Of a stretch of 64,000 nt of DNA, positions 24,101 through 34,932 are shown piece by piece. Position numbers and translations under genes: made by a program. Positions within the stretch are counted from its first letter, which is position 1; every line of letters starts with the position of its first letter. The notes below the pieces were generated by a model. That model saw only the letters and a program-made list of their open reading frames with translations. It made no database searches and had not been told where the DNA came from. Source of the stretch: Pleurodeles waltl (lineage: Eukaryota > Chordata > Amphibia > Caudata > Salamandridae); the NCBI RefSeq assembly GCF_031143425.1, contig NC_090438.1, forward strand, positions 772,469,138 to 772,533,137, given 5' to 3'.

Positions 24101-25440
24101 GCATCACTTAGCAGGGCAAGACATGCAGCAAGCATAGTCCAGGTGATGTTCCAGGATGTAGTGAAGTCTTTGATATCCCTGAGACTTCAGAACAGGAGGC
24201 AACCCAAAAGGCCCTTGTTGTCACTTTGATTCTGGGGATGTAGAAATGCATCTCACTCCCAGTCAAGGACAGCAGCAGGTAGCAGAGAAGGGACAGCATA
24301 GCAGGAGTCCAGCAAAGTCCAGCAGAGAAAAAGTCCCTTCAGCAACACAGTAGTCCTCCTTCCTGGCAGAATGTTCTCAGATCCAGGAGTGTACTGAATT
24401 GGTGGGGTCTGAGGTCCAGTACTTATACCCTGTGGTACCTTTGAAGTGGGGGGGGGGACTTCAAAGGGAGATCTACCATTCCTGCCCTGGCTCCAGATGC
24501 ACTACAGGGGGCAATATACCCCTCTGTGTGAGATGAGGACACAGCACACCCAGGTGTGACACTCCCTCCCTTCCATCCTGCCCAGGATGGCCCGTCAGTC
24601 ACACCTAAGCTCCCTCTGTGTGTGGCATTTTTGAGGGAATGCACAAAAGCCCAGCTGTCACCCACCAAGACGCGTATTCAGAGATAGGATGGAGGTACCA
24701 AATGGTTAAAGTAAGAAAATGCCAACTTTCTAAGAGTGACATTTGCAGAATTACAATTTAAACTCTGACTTCACCATAAATTGTGATTTTAAATTGTGAT
24801 TCTAGGGACACCAAACATGGGGGTCCCATCTCTTCCGAATTTGAAATTACACTTATTAAGTGTAATAAGGTACTCCCAATGTTACCCTATGGGAGAGACA
24901 TGCCTTGTAGTAGTGAAAAACAAATGTAAGTGTTTTTCACTATTATGACATGTAAAACTTAAGAGTACACGCCCTACTTTATAAATACACTGCACTCTAC
25001 CCTTAGGCTGTTTATGGTCTAACCTAGGGATGACATATGTATTAAATTGGAAGGTTTGTGCCTGGCAAGAGGGTTAATTTGCCAGGTCAACAAGGCAGTT
25101 TAGAACTGTACACATAGTCTCTGCAATGGCCGGCCTGAGCCAAGGTTAAGGGGCTACTTAAGTGTGGGGCACAAAAAGTGCTAAAGGCCCACTAGTAGCA
25201 TTTAATTTACAGGCCCGGGGCACATGTAGTGCACTTTACTAGGGACTTATAAGTAAATAAAATATGGCAATTGGATATGAGCCAATGTTACCATGTTTAG
25301 AGGAGAAAGCACATGCACTGTAGCACCGACTAGCAGTCAAGTGCTGAGAGTCCTAAAGCCAACAAAACCAAATACAGCAGAAAGTGAAGGAGGAAGGCAA
25401 AATATTTGGGCATGACCCTGCAGAAAGGGCAGGTCCAACA
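21151..25440 (-). mobile_element. Long LTR split by a LINE fragment
   Basis: The outer ends are TGTTAGAAAC at 21151 and GGTCCAACA at 25440. Read on the minus strand it starts TGTTGGACC and ends TTTCTAACA. Removing the LINE (about 21721-23950) leaves about 2.06 kb. A T/G-rich stretch and the terminal CTAGAGACCCAGTTTCTAACA lie at the minus-strand 3' end. Flanking 5-mers (TGAAA, AATAC) do not form a clear target duplication. No internal coding region is present, so it is a solo LTR. It interrupts the same old LINE as the LTR at 16805-20443. A segment at 24760-24805 contains an imperfect inverted AAATTGTGATT motif. Confidence 0.55.
21721..23950 (-). pseudogene. 5'-truncated CR1/L2/Rex-type LINE, RT to 3' tail
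   Basis: Minus-strand frames give, in order: a pre-RT linker (about 23950-23290); an RT N-terminal block with KNIRPISLLP and QSGFRSNHSSETD (23305-22919); GVPPGSSISPTLFNIYM and the catalytic YTDDTQL box (about 22680-22620); and a C-terminal block with SSKLDYGN, LQRIQNASARLI and LHWFPVYKRITFKLLTHAHKAL (22358-21927). A few frameshifts separate these frames. The 3' end is a short ATTG-type microsatellite (on the plus strand ATCAATCAATCAAT at 21717-21730), as in L2/Rex-like LINEs. The endonuclease is missing, so the copy is 5'-truncated. It is clearly younger than the four-piece LINE around it, since its motifs are nearly intact. The same family recurs at 58463-59195. Confidence 0.8.
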
Positions 25441-26751
25441 AATACCATTACCACGAGTTAAAAAAAACAACATAAGCAGAACACATTCCAAGACAATCAG
25501 GCACTGCATCAACTCTTTGCTAGACCCACCTATTCCTCACTCTACAGAAAACTATCAACCTCTTCTTCAGTGACAAAATCAGACACCACAATCAGAACAC
25601 CAAGCCTGATTCCTCTCTTACAGGCCATCTCATACAATCCAGTAATGGTTAACCTTTAAAGCTCCAAGAGCTTGTTGACACACTCAACTCTCCCAAGGCC
25701 TCTTCTTATGAAGAAAATGATGTGTTACCCTCATTCTTCATCAAAGCTCTATCAGGGGACACTTCCCCTCTACCCTCCTCACTACTGTAAATGCCTCCTT
25801 CACTCAAGGCATCCTCCATGAAGCTCACAGGATAGGCCATACTCTCCCACTCCTAAGGAACGCTACATTAGACCCTGATGACTTTGCCAAAAACTGGATT
25901 ATCACCCACATACAATTCATTGGCAAGAAATTGTCATGAAAACGCAATCTATGTTCATCTTTAAGATCACATTAATGCTAACCAACTCCTGCACAGATGC
26001 CAATCTGGCTTCAGATCAAACTGCAGCACAGAGGCAGCTACCGTATACATTATGCTGATCCCTCCTGACCACATAAGATGATGATCGCTGCCTTCTAAAA
26101 TTGCTGGGCCTCTAGGCTGCCTTCAGTACATTTGACCATCACACCCTCATACGCAGCTTGGAATTTTGAATAGGATTCACCGGCAATGTCCTTTAATTGT
26201 TCTCCTCCACTTTTCCAAATGACACCAGTTATTCTCCTCTAGATCCCAAAAGATCACCATCACCTGCAGAGTTCCTCAGTGTACCCTACTGTACACTCTC
26301 ATCTTCAATCTCTAGATAGAGTCCCTCAATGCTCTTATCACAGATAACAGTATCGACATTCACCAATACACCGACAATACAGCACTCTGTGTGAAAGTCT
26401 CCTCTGCTCCAGGCATCCAATGCCTCAAATACTGCCTGTATATCATCCAGACCTGGATGTTTGACGCCCACCCGAAGCCCAATCCAACTAAGGGAGAATT
26501 CCTGTTATTTGTCAAGAACAACAAACAAGAAACAGTACAAACCTGTCTCAATTATGTGAATCTTAATGGCTTCAAACCTCAACTTTCACTAAATGCCAAA
26601 TCACTTTGCTTCACACGGGACATCAACCTATAACTGATGCTTATCCTGCAGACTAGCTGACCATTTCAGGCTGCTCTCATAACACCTGCAGCCATGACAC
26701 CATTAGACTGCATACTAAGAAGTGTTTAAAAAGCAGTAGATCTTTTCCATC
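25441..26751 (+). pseudogene. Old CR1/L2-like LINE, piece 3 of 4 (RT domain)
   Basis: Heavily mutated plus-strand RT. Recognisable blocks are FFSDKI (about 25570), QSGFRSNCSTEA (about 26009-26042), an HQYTDNTALCVKV block at about 26360-26400 in which the usual second Asp of the DD pair reads Asn, and WMFDAHPKPNPTKGEFLLF (about 26450-26510). Stops and frameshifts are frequent. It continues piece 2 after the LTR at 21151-25440 and ends at 26751, directly before the ERV1 provirus. The region that normally encodes the LDYCN...LQRIQN part is short here, so an internal deletion predates the ERV1 insertion. Confidence 0.65.
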
Positions 26752-28219
26752 TGTTGAAGCAGATATGCTAATTAGAAATTATTAATGTTTATGTGTTTTG
26801 ATTAACAAAAAGTTCAAAGAGAAATTAATTGTAGAGAAAATAATGTGCATGTTTGAAAATGTGACCACGGGGAGTGGTAGCCACTTATACAAATGTTTAC
26901 TAATTGATTACAAATGTGTGAAATAATGGAAATGTGTAATAATGATGTAGTAATGTGCCATAATGAGATGTATAACCTATGTTTTGCATTATACCGTAGA
27001 AGTTAACTTAGCCGAAGTCGTGGCCTACTTGCCAGGCCTCATGCAGAAGCAGAATTAATAAACGCACGATGCAGAAGTTGCTGGTGCATATCAACGGACT
27101 GTGAACTTTGTGCTTAGCTAGAATTTTCTGCAATATACAGACGGACAGGAGATGATGAAGTCAATTTGATACAATTATGTGTAGAGTAGGCCGAATGTAC
27201 TTTCCCAGGACTTGAACAATAGAGACACTGAAAAAGAAGAGGAACATGCAACATTTTCGATACCTGAAGAGCCGGATGATGAAGACATCGTACAGTGGAC
27301 CAATCCATGAACTGAGAAAGACGAAATATTAGAACTCTTAGATATGTAGAATAAAAAGTATTGGGTAACGTCACATATGGAGAACTGATTCACCAATTAG
27401 GAATTAGGGGGATGGACTGAAAAACTCAAATAAAACGTCATGATAAGGGGCTAAAACTTCAGATGCGAGGGGTGAATGCTGATGACGTCAAGAGACGCAG
27501 TTCGAGATTCTGTCATTGGGGTCATGCTCTTGAGAGCCTGATGCGTTGCTGATCTATTGATGACCTGAAGACGAAGACTGACTTTGTTGCTGATCCATTT
27601 TGTGGATAAGTAGCTATGACAATGCGACTGATTAACTTTGTGACTTTGCTTCTAGGTACCAACTGCGCTGTTTTATAGTTTTTCTTCTAGCTAGAGGTTT
27701 TCCAAATTCATGTTTTCTAAATTGTTTCACATGAAGTCCCACATGCTGATGCTAATCTGGGATAGGTAGGTTTCTTCTGGGTGATGTTGACAGTGACAAA
27801 TTATTGACGAACTGATTGCTGAACCCTGCTATTAATGTTGATATATTCATCTTTGTTGGCTTACGCTGAAGCTTTTGATCACATGTTTTCTCAAGTTCTG
27901 ATTAGATTGTGTTATTGGTGCTCGCTAATAAACTAATTCTGAGCTGATTAAATAAAGTTTGAGTTAACCGAATGCATTAGCATTGTAATTAATAGGGAAA
28001 TAAAAATTGTTAAACGCTTTATTGAGTTGTGGTTATTAATGAATTATTGTTATATTTGGCTAAAAACTAAAGATTTTCTTAGTGGTTATTGATTGATTAC
28101 ATTGATTACTGATGTCACTGGTCATTACATGACTAGGATACTCCATGCGATCCAAAGGGTTCATCGGCCTATACGCGTCCCCTTGTAAGTTTACTTATTA
28201 AGGACCAGGCGCGTTTGCA
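26752..28219 (+). repeat. ERV1 5' LTR
   Basis: Begins TGTTGAAGCAG and ends GCGTTTGCA. It matches 39860-41301 throughout with scattered differences. An ATTAAATAAAG polyadenylation-type signal lies near 27948-27958. Short frames at 27114-27396 recur in the other LTR and are not coding. Confidence 0.85.
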
Positions 28220-28223
28220 ATTG

Positions 28224-28242
28224 TGGTAGCAGTTTGATGGTT
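28224..28242 (+). promoter_or_regulatory. ERV1 primer binding site, initiator-Met tRNA type
   Basis: TGGTAGCAG, then a 3-nt mismatch, then GATGGTT, four bases after the LTR. This agrees with the complement of the 3' end of vertebrate initiator methionine tRNA at all but the central three positions, as far as I recall that tRNA. Confidence 0.6.
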
Positions 28243-29325
28243 AGTTTCCTTAGAGAACTGCTTTTGTGGTGATTTGTGGTTATGGTGGTAGTTTAAGTTA
28301 GGGTTAGTTGCTCATTTTTTTGTTTTTCTGAAATGGTAATTGCAGCAAAGATGATGTCCCCTTAAGCCCAGAAATTACTTTACCAGATCATGGATCCTGC
28401 TAGTAGAGATGGGTATGTTCTCGGCATTCTTGTAACAGTATGAAATTAGTAGGTTGCACTTGCAAAGGCTTAAGCAAATCGCAGATGACTTGTGAGGTGT
28501 GAGAGAAGTAGCGAGTTTGCGTACTCCAGTTGAGGTTTAGTTGGAGAGTGGGTACTCTGCAGTATGAGCATAGGGAAGTCATCGAACTTCATATGTGTGT
28601 GGCGCTTTTTGCTAAAAAGTTGTCCACGTGGTTGTTGGTGATCTACGGACCTTGCGTGGTCTAAGACTCCGGAGTATACTGACAAGTGTAGGAGACACTT
28701 GGTTATATGTTGTAATCTGTCTGGTTTAGGAGCTTGATCGGGCATGGTCAACAAGTCAGTGTGTGAGTTAAGCGAGTAAGAGAAATTTTTCGACTGAGAT
28801 TTGGCGAGTCCTATGTGCAACAGGACAGACCCATTGATCAGTTGAGAATGAAGTTTGCGGATCGAATTCTGCTTGCAAATGTGGGAGACTAAGAAAGAGG
28901 AATAGCTGCATGAGAGAAAGTGCCATCAGTGAAAATCCGTAATGTCTCTGAAGCGATTGTGTACCTTCCTGTAGTAAACCAGCAGGTTTGTTTTTGGTTA
29001 TTGGTTTTGGTTAGTGCTCGCAATAGTTTTACATTTGTTTCATGTGGGTCGAAGATTAGGAGGACAAGCCACAAGATTTTGTCAGCCGCAGTGTGCGAGT
29101 GCGACGTCAGAGTGAGCCGCGCTGGGATAGGTTGGTTAGTAAGAAGAGTTGCGAGCGGATTGGCAGCCGTCCATAAGAGGCAATTGGTTGAGCAAGTGGG
29201 TGAAAGGAATTTTGGGACTAAAAGTAACTTCCTTATTGAATCGAATACACAAAAGATAGTAAAAATTAAGTTTTTCAAAGTGTTCAGAAGTGCCATGAAG
29301 GGCGATTCTTACATTAAGACGACAG
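28243..29325 (+). other. ERV1 leader region
   Basis: About 1.1 kb between the primer binding site and gag. It presumably held the splice donor and packaging signal. Reading frames here (for example 28920-29471) show no retroviral motif in the first part. Confidence 0.5.
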
Positions 29326-32197
29326 TTGGGGGGGCCTACCCTACCAGAAAATTCTCCGGCATTCACTGTGATGGAGGAGCGAGGTGTCGAGCCATGTCTT
29401 TGGTTAAAGCAGTGGTGCAAACTGACAGAGAAACAGGGAGCTTTAGCGTTTCCAGAGCATGGAACATTTAATTTGAGAATTTTGGATCAGCTGCGAATTA
29501 CATTATATGAGACAAAGCCAATTCCGAGAACAGCACAGTTTGAGGCTTTAGCGGTTTGGGAGCTTGTAGCCAGACAGCAGCAAGAGATGAAATTCCAGAG
29601 GAGAATAAGGAAGGTAGAGAAGTCTTTGGCAGAGGTAACATGGGATTGGGAACAGAAGAAGTGGAGAATGACAATGTTACAGGGGGTTAGATTGTCTCCT
29701 GCTATCACAGAGGGAGATGAGTCAGAAGAGAGTGAGGGTACTGACCAGAGTTCAGGGAATAAAAAGAAGAAAAAGGCTTATGTGGACGAAGAAGATTCAG
29801 ATGTTGAGGATCTTATTACACAGCTGTTGAGGGACCGACCTCCGCCATATGCGGTGAAAGGGGTCAAAGTACTAGTTCTGCTCCAACTGCTCTAGCAGAA
29901 GTGACGGAAACAGTGGGACCAGTGCAGACAGATAATGGACAAGGGGTAGTGCAGAGTGCTCCTAATGCAGTGACTACTTTGGTGGTCCAAGCGCAGATGC
30001 AACCACCATTGATACAGGGAGTTTATCCAGATGTACCAATTCTTGAGACAACTTAGAACTTAGTGGTGTCGTCGGAGCAAGTGCTCCCGAGGCCAATGCT
30101 AGTTCAGACTGAGCTGACTCCAATGTTGTTGCCTCAGGCACAGCCACAGGGTTTGCCGAAGTTTACACCAATGACAGGGACACAGACAGATGTGACGCCA
30201 GTGATGAATCAGACTATGGGAGTAGCCCTTCCACAAAATGCAGGTGTCAGAACAGCACCAGATACAATATCGCTGCTGATTACTGTTGGGCCAGTGGTAC
30301 CATTGTTTGCGCAAAAGAAATCAAATGCAGTAGAACAGGGTGAAACGTCACAGAGCCTCCTGAGGAGGGGAGTGAGTGAGCATGTGCAAGTGATATCGTC
30401 TATGGGTCAGACCTTTGATGGATCTAGACCGTTAATGGACCTTAGTCCACTTGTTGCGCTTCCAGATGCGGTAAATGGCACGAGTGCAACTCAGAGCTTG
30501 AAGCTCTTGACACCGCAGACTCCAGGTGCTGTTGTACAGCAAGTACCATTGCCGAATGCAAGTAACATCTCGTTACAGGGATTGACAGCACAGCAATTGA
30601 GCGAGTGGTTGGATAGTTTGAATACTCCTCGAAATACATCCAAGGGTGAAGAGCAGATAAATCGTGTAAGATTAGCTACAGAAATAACTGAGCTAGTTGA
30701 GGGAACGATGGGACTGAACTGGTTAGAATCCTACAAAGAAGAAGCTGAGGTACTTGTGTCCAAGGATTACAAGGGAAGTGAGCAAGATATATCAGAAATT
30801 GGCATATCTGGCATACAAACATGACATAGAGATTGAGAGAACCAAGCATTTGAAAAGAAGTTAAAGGTTAGATTTAGAGGCAAAAGATTTTGAGCACATG
30901 AGGTCAGCAGGGATGAAGGCGCATCTAAAAGAGTTATTGCAGAGTGCTCAGATTTGGGGAGCATTAGAGAAGTGGGAAGGCAGATGGGCAAAGAAGAAGG
31001 ATACACAGAAACGAGATTCACAAGAAGGGTCTGAAAGAGTTCAGGAAGAAAAGGATCCAGTAAAAAATTTACAGATGATGGAAATTCCAGGAGGGCAGTT
31101 TGTTCTTGTCCCATGGCACAGGAATGATATACTGTCATTCACAAATGATTACCCAAAACAGAGAGAGAAACCGGTTGAGTGGTACCAGCAGACAGATAGA
31201 TTTGTGAAGTTTTCTAAATGTCTGTGGGAAGACTTGAATACCTTGTTGGAAATAGTGGTTCCAGCTGATTTGTGGGTTGAGTGCAAGAGAGCAGTGGATT
31301 GGCCGAGTGAACCAGAAAGGTGCACAATCACCTGAAGTGCTGAAACATTATTATAAGGTGATTGAGTTCCTGAAGACTAAAAATAGTGACTGGCAGAGAA
31401 TTGACAGGACAGTGCAAGAGGCGAAAGAGTCGATACATACCTATTATGAGAGATTGCTGAAGGCATTCAAGGAGTACAGTGGCAAGGAAGCAATTGAGCC
31501 GAAAGACATGTTGCACTTTGTGTTCAGGTTCGTCGAAGGATTGAGACCTGAAATAGGGCATATGATTAAGAGTCATTTGATCTGTTGGCAAGTGAAACTG
31601 ATTGATGAGGTGTTGCAGTATGCAAAATACTGCAGTGATGAGACTGAGTTGAAGCAGAAAAAGTTGAAGGCGATGGTGATGCAGATTAAGGCGGCTCAGA
31701 CAGGAGTGCAAGGAGCTTTAGTGCAACAGATGCCGCAACAGCAGGGAAACGTTATGTTCCAACCTCAAATGAGAGGTAGGGGTCGTGGAGTCAATATGAC
31801 TTGTGGTCCGGAATTGAATACTGCGGTGGTTCAGAATGATATGCAGGGGATGAAAAAGATGTTACCATGTCATCTGTGCTGAAACGTGGGACACTGGAAG
31901 CGGGAATGTCCATTGAAGGTGCAGGATGGTGTTGATCAGCAAGGTGGTGATGTCAATACATTTCAAACTGTGAAAGTCCCAAGAATGAGAGGACTTAATC
32001 CGAATGTTCAGAATCAAGTGCAGAATTTTCAATCCATGCAGCAGGTGCAAGTGCCGCGTGCACAAGTGACACAGTTACAACCAATGCAGCAGCAGGTTCT
32101 CATGGTACCTAGACAGCAAATGCAGATACCTCAAGCCCCGATGGGACAGCAAAAGGCTTACTCAGCAGGTCACAGGTCAGAGACAAGACAGAAGTAA
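29326..32197 (+). pseudogene. ERV1 gag (matrix, capsid, nucleocapsid), broken
   Basis: Gag would assemble the particle and package RNA. Four frames carry it: 29326-29895 (matrix-like, basic and acidic tracts, late-domain PPPY at 29839-29850), 30063-30824 (Gln/Pro/Val-rich linker), 30898-31335 and 31277-31882 (capsid with a Gag_p30-like region around WYQQTDRFVKF and an E-rich helical part), continuing in the same frame to 32197. The nucleocapsid CCHC knuckle (CHLC...GHWKREC) spans about 31868-31909 and is interrupted by a TGA at 31880-31882. At least three frameshifts plus this stop make it a pseudogene. Start is uncertain. Confidence 0.75.
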
Positions 32198-32278
32198 TGA
32201 CACAGTGCACCAATTCCCATTACATAGCGAGAATGAAATAAACGACAAATGGATGAGTATTAGTTCAGATGAAGAGCC

Positions 32279-32812
32279 ATGTATATTCTTTCAGCATCCT
32301 TAGAGGTAGATCAGAGAGGACCTTTTGTAAAGGGAAAGGTGATGGGACACAGAGTCTCATTTCTAGTGGACACAGGAGCTACACGCTCTACAGTGAGAAG
32401 TGCAGAAGTTCCGAACTTACCTCTTTCAGGCAGAAAAATGCAAGTTGTGGGAGTAGTAAACAGACAGTTGACAAATCCAATCACAGATCCAGTGCAGGTT
32501 GAGATTAGCAACTCCCAGGGACTGCATAAGTTTGTAGTTTGTGACTCAAGTCCAGTATCACTACTGGGAAGGGACTTGTGCAAGACCAAATGTTCCATTA
32601 GTTGTTCAAATTCAGGAATAGAGGTCCAGACTAATAGCGATGATGAGGAAGAACAGACATCTGACAATGCAAACGATAATGTTAATGAGGAGTACTTGTT
32701 GATTGAGTTTTTCCCGATGTTTACTGTGAAAGAATTGTATGCGGATTTACAGGGAACAGTGCAGGTAAATGTGTGGGCCCTGACAGGTAAAGAAGTGGGT
32801 TTGATCAACTGA
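32279..32812 (+). pseudogene. ERV1 protease and start of pol
   Basis: The frame has the aspartic protease active site LVDTGATRST (about residues 29-38), the flap region, and the closing LLGRDLC motif (about residues 95-101), as in retroviral proteases that mature Gag and Pol. An acidic linker (SDDEEEQTSDNAN) follows. The frame ends at a TGA (32810-32812) four bases before the ERV2 insertion. If the insert and one duplicated GTGG are ignored, the RT frame resumes in phase right after this stop. It lacks an upstream fusion to gag because of the breaks there. Confidence 0.75.
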
Positions 32813-32816
32813 GTGG

Positions 32817-33445
32817 TGTCAAATGCACATATTTGCAGATACTTACAAATGCATTTACAAAGGAGGTTTTGACACGGAGAGCCGGAGTGAAAAATCAATG
32901 ACCAAAGGTCTGTTTATTTTTGCTGCAGCAAAAGAGGACAAGTTTACCACTGGCATCCCAGGCCCGAAGTAAAGTGTGCTAGCATGAAGCGTTTAACAGT
33001 GATATTTATACTCATACATCAAAGGATACATAAAGTGTGTAAATAACGATATACGTCATACAGATATTTTAAGGAGTTAATCAGTTTTCCACACACCGGT
33101 TCCATTCCCAGCTTTGTCCTTGCCTCCCCTCTGCAGCTGCCTGACTCCCCACATTCTTGAGACCCTTCAAAGGATTGCGTGGTTCAAAGGTATAGATATC
33201 AGCCTTTCCCTCCCCAAAATACAACAGCCGAGGTCAGTTAGATATTTTGAACACATAATTATAATGAGTACCGTGCCCCAGTTAGGGAAAGAAACCAGCT
33301 GCAAGCCTATGGTGTGGAACCAGGCTTATTTTACTTAAACAAATATACATAAGATAACATATGTGATAGACAGTGCGTTCAGAGACAAAAAAGCTCAAAC
33401 TTACACGTGTAAAAGAAACGAATCAATTCAAAATGGATTCTAACA
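32817..33445 (-). repeat. ERV2 3' LTR
   Basis: On the minus strand it starts TGTTAGAATCC at 33445 and ends ...TTTGACA at 32817. Immediately upstream (plus-strand 33446-33472) is a purine-rich AAAACTCAAAAAGGGTCGAT tract that fits a polypurine tract. Confidence 0.85.
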
Positions 33446-33499
33446 ATCGACCCTTTTTGAGTTTTTTTTCTTCTGAACATAATCAACGTTTGAATAGTT

Positions 33500-34315
33500 C
33501 TAAATTTCCTCATATATGTTGAATTTTACTCCTACTTCCTTGAAATTTGCATTCATGGGGACATAAACAACCGATGGGTATGAGCAACCAGTATCTGTAG
33601 TGAGGATAGTGGGGTCAATAGCCATTAGGGAATTTATCTCTTCTCTCTGCATCATAGCTCGATTGGTTTCTAGTATTTTCACTGGAGGAAGTTTACACAA
33701 TTTTAAACAGGAACAGAAAGCAGGTAAGCACTGTACTAACAAACAACTTAATATAATAGCTATTCCTATAAAAAGTATGTCTTTAAACAACCAGCCCCAC
33801 CCCCCGAACCAAGACCATAACCATGATAAACTCAAATTGCCTCCTTCATATTGGCCCCCCTTTTCAAATACCTGTACTGCTTCTTTTATTTTCCCAATAT
33901 CCAATTCTATCTCTGATGACTTGTTGACAAAATAACAGCACTTTTGCTGGTACTGATGTTGGATTAAAACACATACTCCTCCTTGTTGTACTGTAATCAA
34001 GTCTAAGGCAAGCCGATTTTGTATCGCCAATTGGGCTGCAGAGTTTATCTCTATCTGTACACTTCCTATGGCCTCCCTGGTGGCATTAAATGCAATGGCT
34101 AATTCAGCTGACATATTCATCATTGCCAGTTGTAAGTCGAAAATTCCAAATCCTGGAATAAGAACATGTAGTACTTGAAATACCCAGTTCTTTCGCTCCT
34201 CCAGTATGGGTGTCCCTCGTTTGTACCTATGTGCAAAACTCTCCATGTTAAGGGGCTGGGAAGATGATATATTTGATATCACAGTAATGTTCGGGCGCCA
34301 AATTGTCAAATGCAC
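33500..34315 (-). pseudogene. ERV2 env fragment: end of surface unit plus transmembrane subunit
   Basis: A 271-codon open frame. Its first codons read through the LTR edge and primer-site remnant. The env part shows a furin-type basic site RYKR (about residues 30-33), a following hydrophobic stretch, a heptad-rich region with an immunosuppressive-like segment and a C...CC cysteine cluster (about residues 100-140; ten residues between the first and second Cys), a membrane anchor (about 175-205) and a cytoplasmic tail with Tyr motifs. This is the layout of a retroviral transmembrane subunit. Most of the surface, receptor-binding part is deleted and no signal peptide is present, so it cannot be a complete envelope. 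It was probably maintained only as part of the provirus, although the frame itself is uninterrupted. Confidence 0.8.
34288..34300 (-). promoter_or_regulatory. ERV2 primer binding site remnant, Lys-tRNA type
   Basis: TGGCGCCCGAACA on the minus strand, three bases after the 5' LTR. The first 13 bases match the tRNA-Lys3-type site; the following bases are env sequence, so the site is truncated. Confidence 0.65.
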
Positions 34316-34932
34316 ATATTTGCAGATACTTACAAATGCATTTACAAAGGAGGTTTTGACACGGAGAGACGGAGTGAAAAATCAATGACCAAAGGTCTGT
34401 TTATTTTTGCTGCAGCAAAAGAGGACAAGTTTACCACTGGCATCCCAGGCCCGAAGTAAAGTGTGCTAGCATGAAGCGTTTAACAGTGATATTTATACTC
34501 ATACATCAAAGGATACATAAAGTGTGTAAATAATGATATACGTCATACAGATATTTTAAGGAGTTAATCAGTTTTCCACACACCGGTTCCATTCCCAGCT
34601 TTGTCCTTGCATCCCCTCTGCAGCTGCCTGACTCCCCACATTCTTGAGACCCTTCAAAGGATTGCGTGGTTCAAAGGTATAGATATCAGCCTTTCCCTCC
34701 CCAAAATACAACAGCCGAGGTCAGTTAGATATTTTGAACACATAATTATAATGAGTACCGTGCCCCAGTTAGGGAAAGAAACCAGCTGCAAGCCTATGGT
34801 GTGGAACCAGGCTTATTTTACTTAAACAAATATACATAAGATAACATATGTGATAGACAGTGCGTTCAGAGACAAAAAAGCTCAAACTTACACGTGTAAA
34901 AGAAACGAATCAATTCAAAATGGATTCTAACA
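34304..34932 (-). repeat. ERV2 5' LTR
   Basis: Same 629-bp unit as 32817-33445. Differences I noticed are one each in the GAGCCGG/GAGACGG, AACGATAT/AATGATAT and TGCCTCC/TGCATCC contexts. Confidence 0.85.

Larger units (their letters stand above)
32817..34932 (-). mobile_element. ERV2: small internally deleted provirus nested in ERV1
   Basis: Two LTRs of 629 bp each (32817-33445 and 34304-34932) flank only 858 bp. On the minus strand the order is 5' LTR, primer binding site, env C-terminal half, purine tract, 3' LTR. A 4-bp duplication GTGG at 32813-32816 and 34933-34936 shows a genuine integration. I noticed only three differences between its LTRs, so it is much younger than ERV1. Gag, pol and most of the surface part of env are absent. 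It separates the ERV1 protease from its RT. Confidence 0.9.

Noticed and set aside
28920..29471. 183-codon frame before gag
   Set aside because: Overlaps the ERV1 leader and the start of gag in another phase; no retroviral motif in its own frame.
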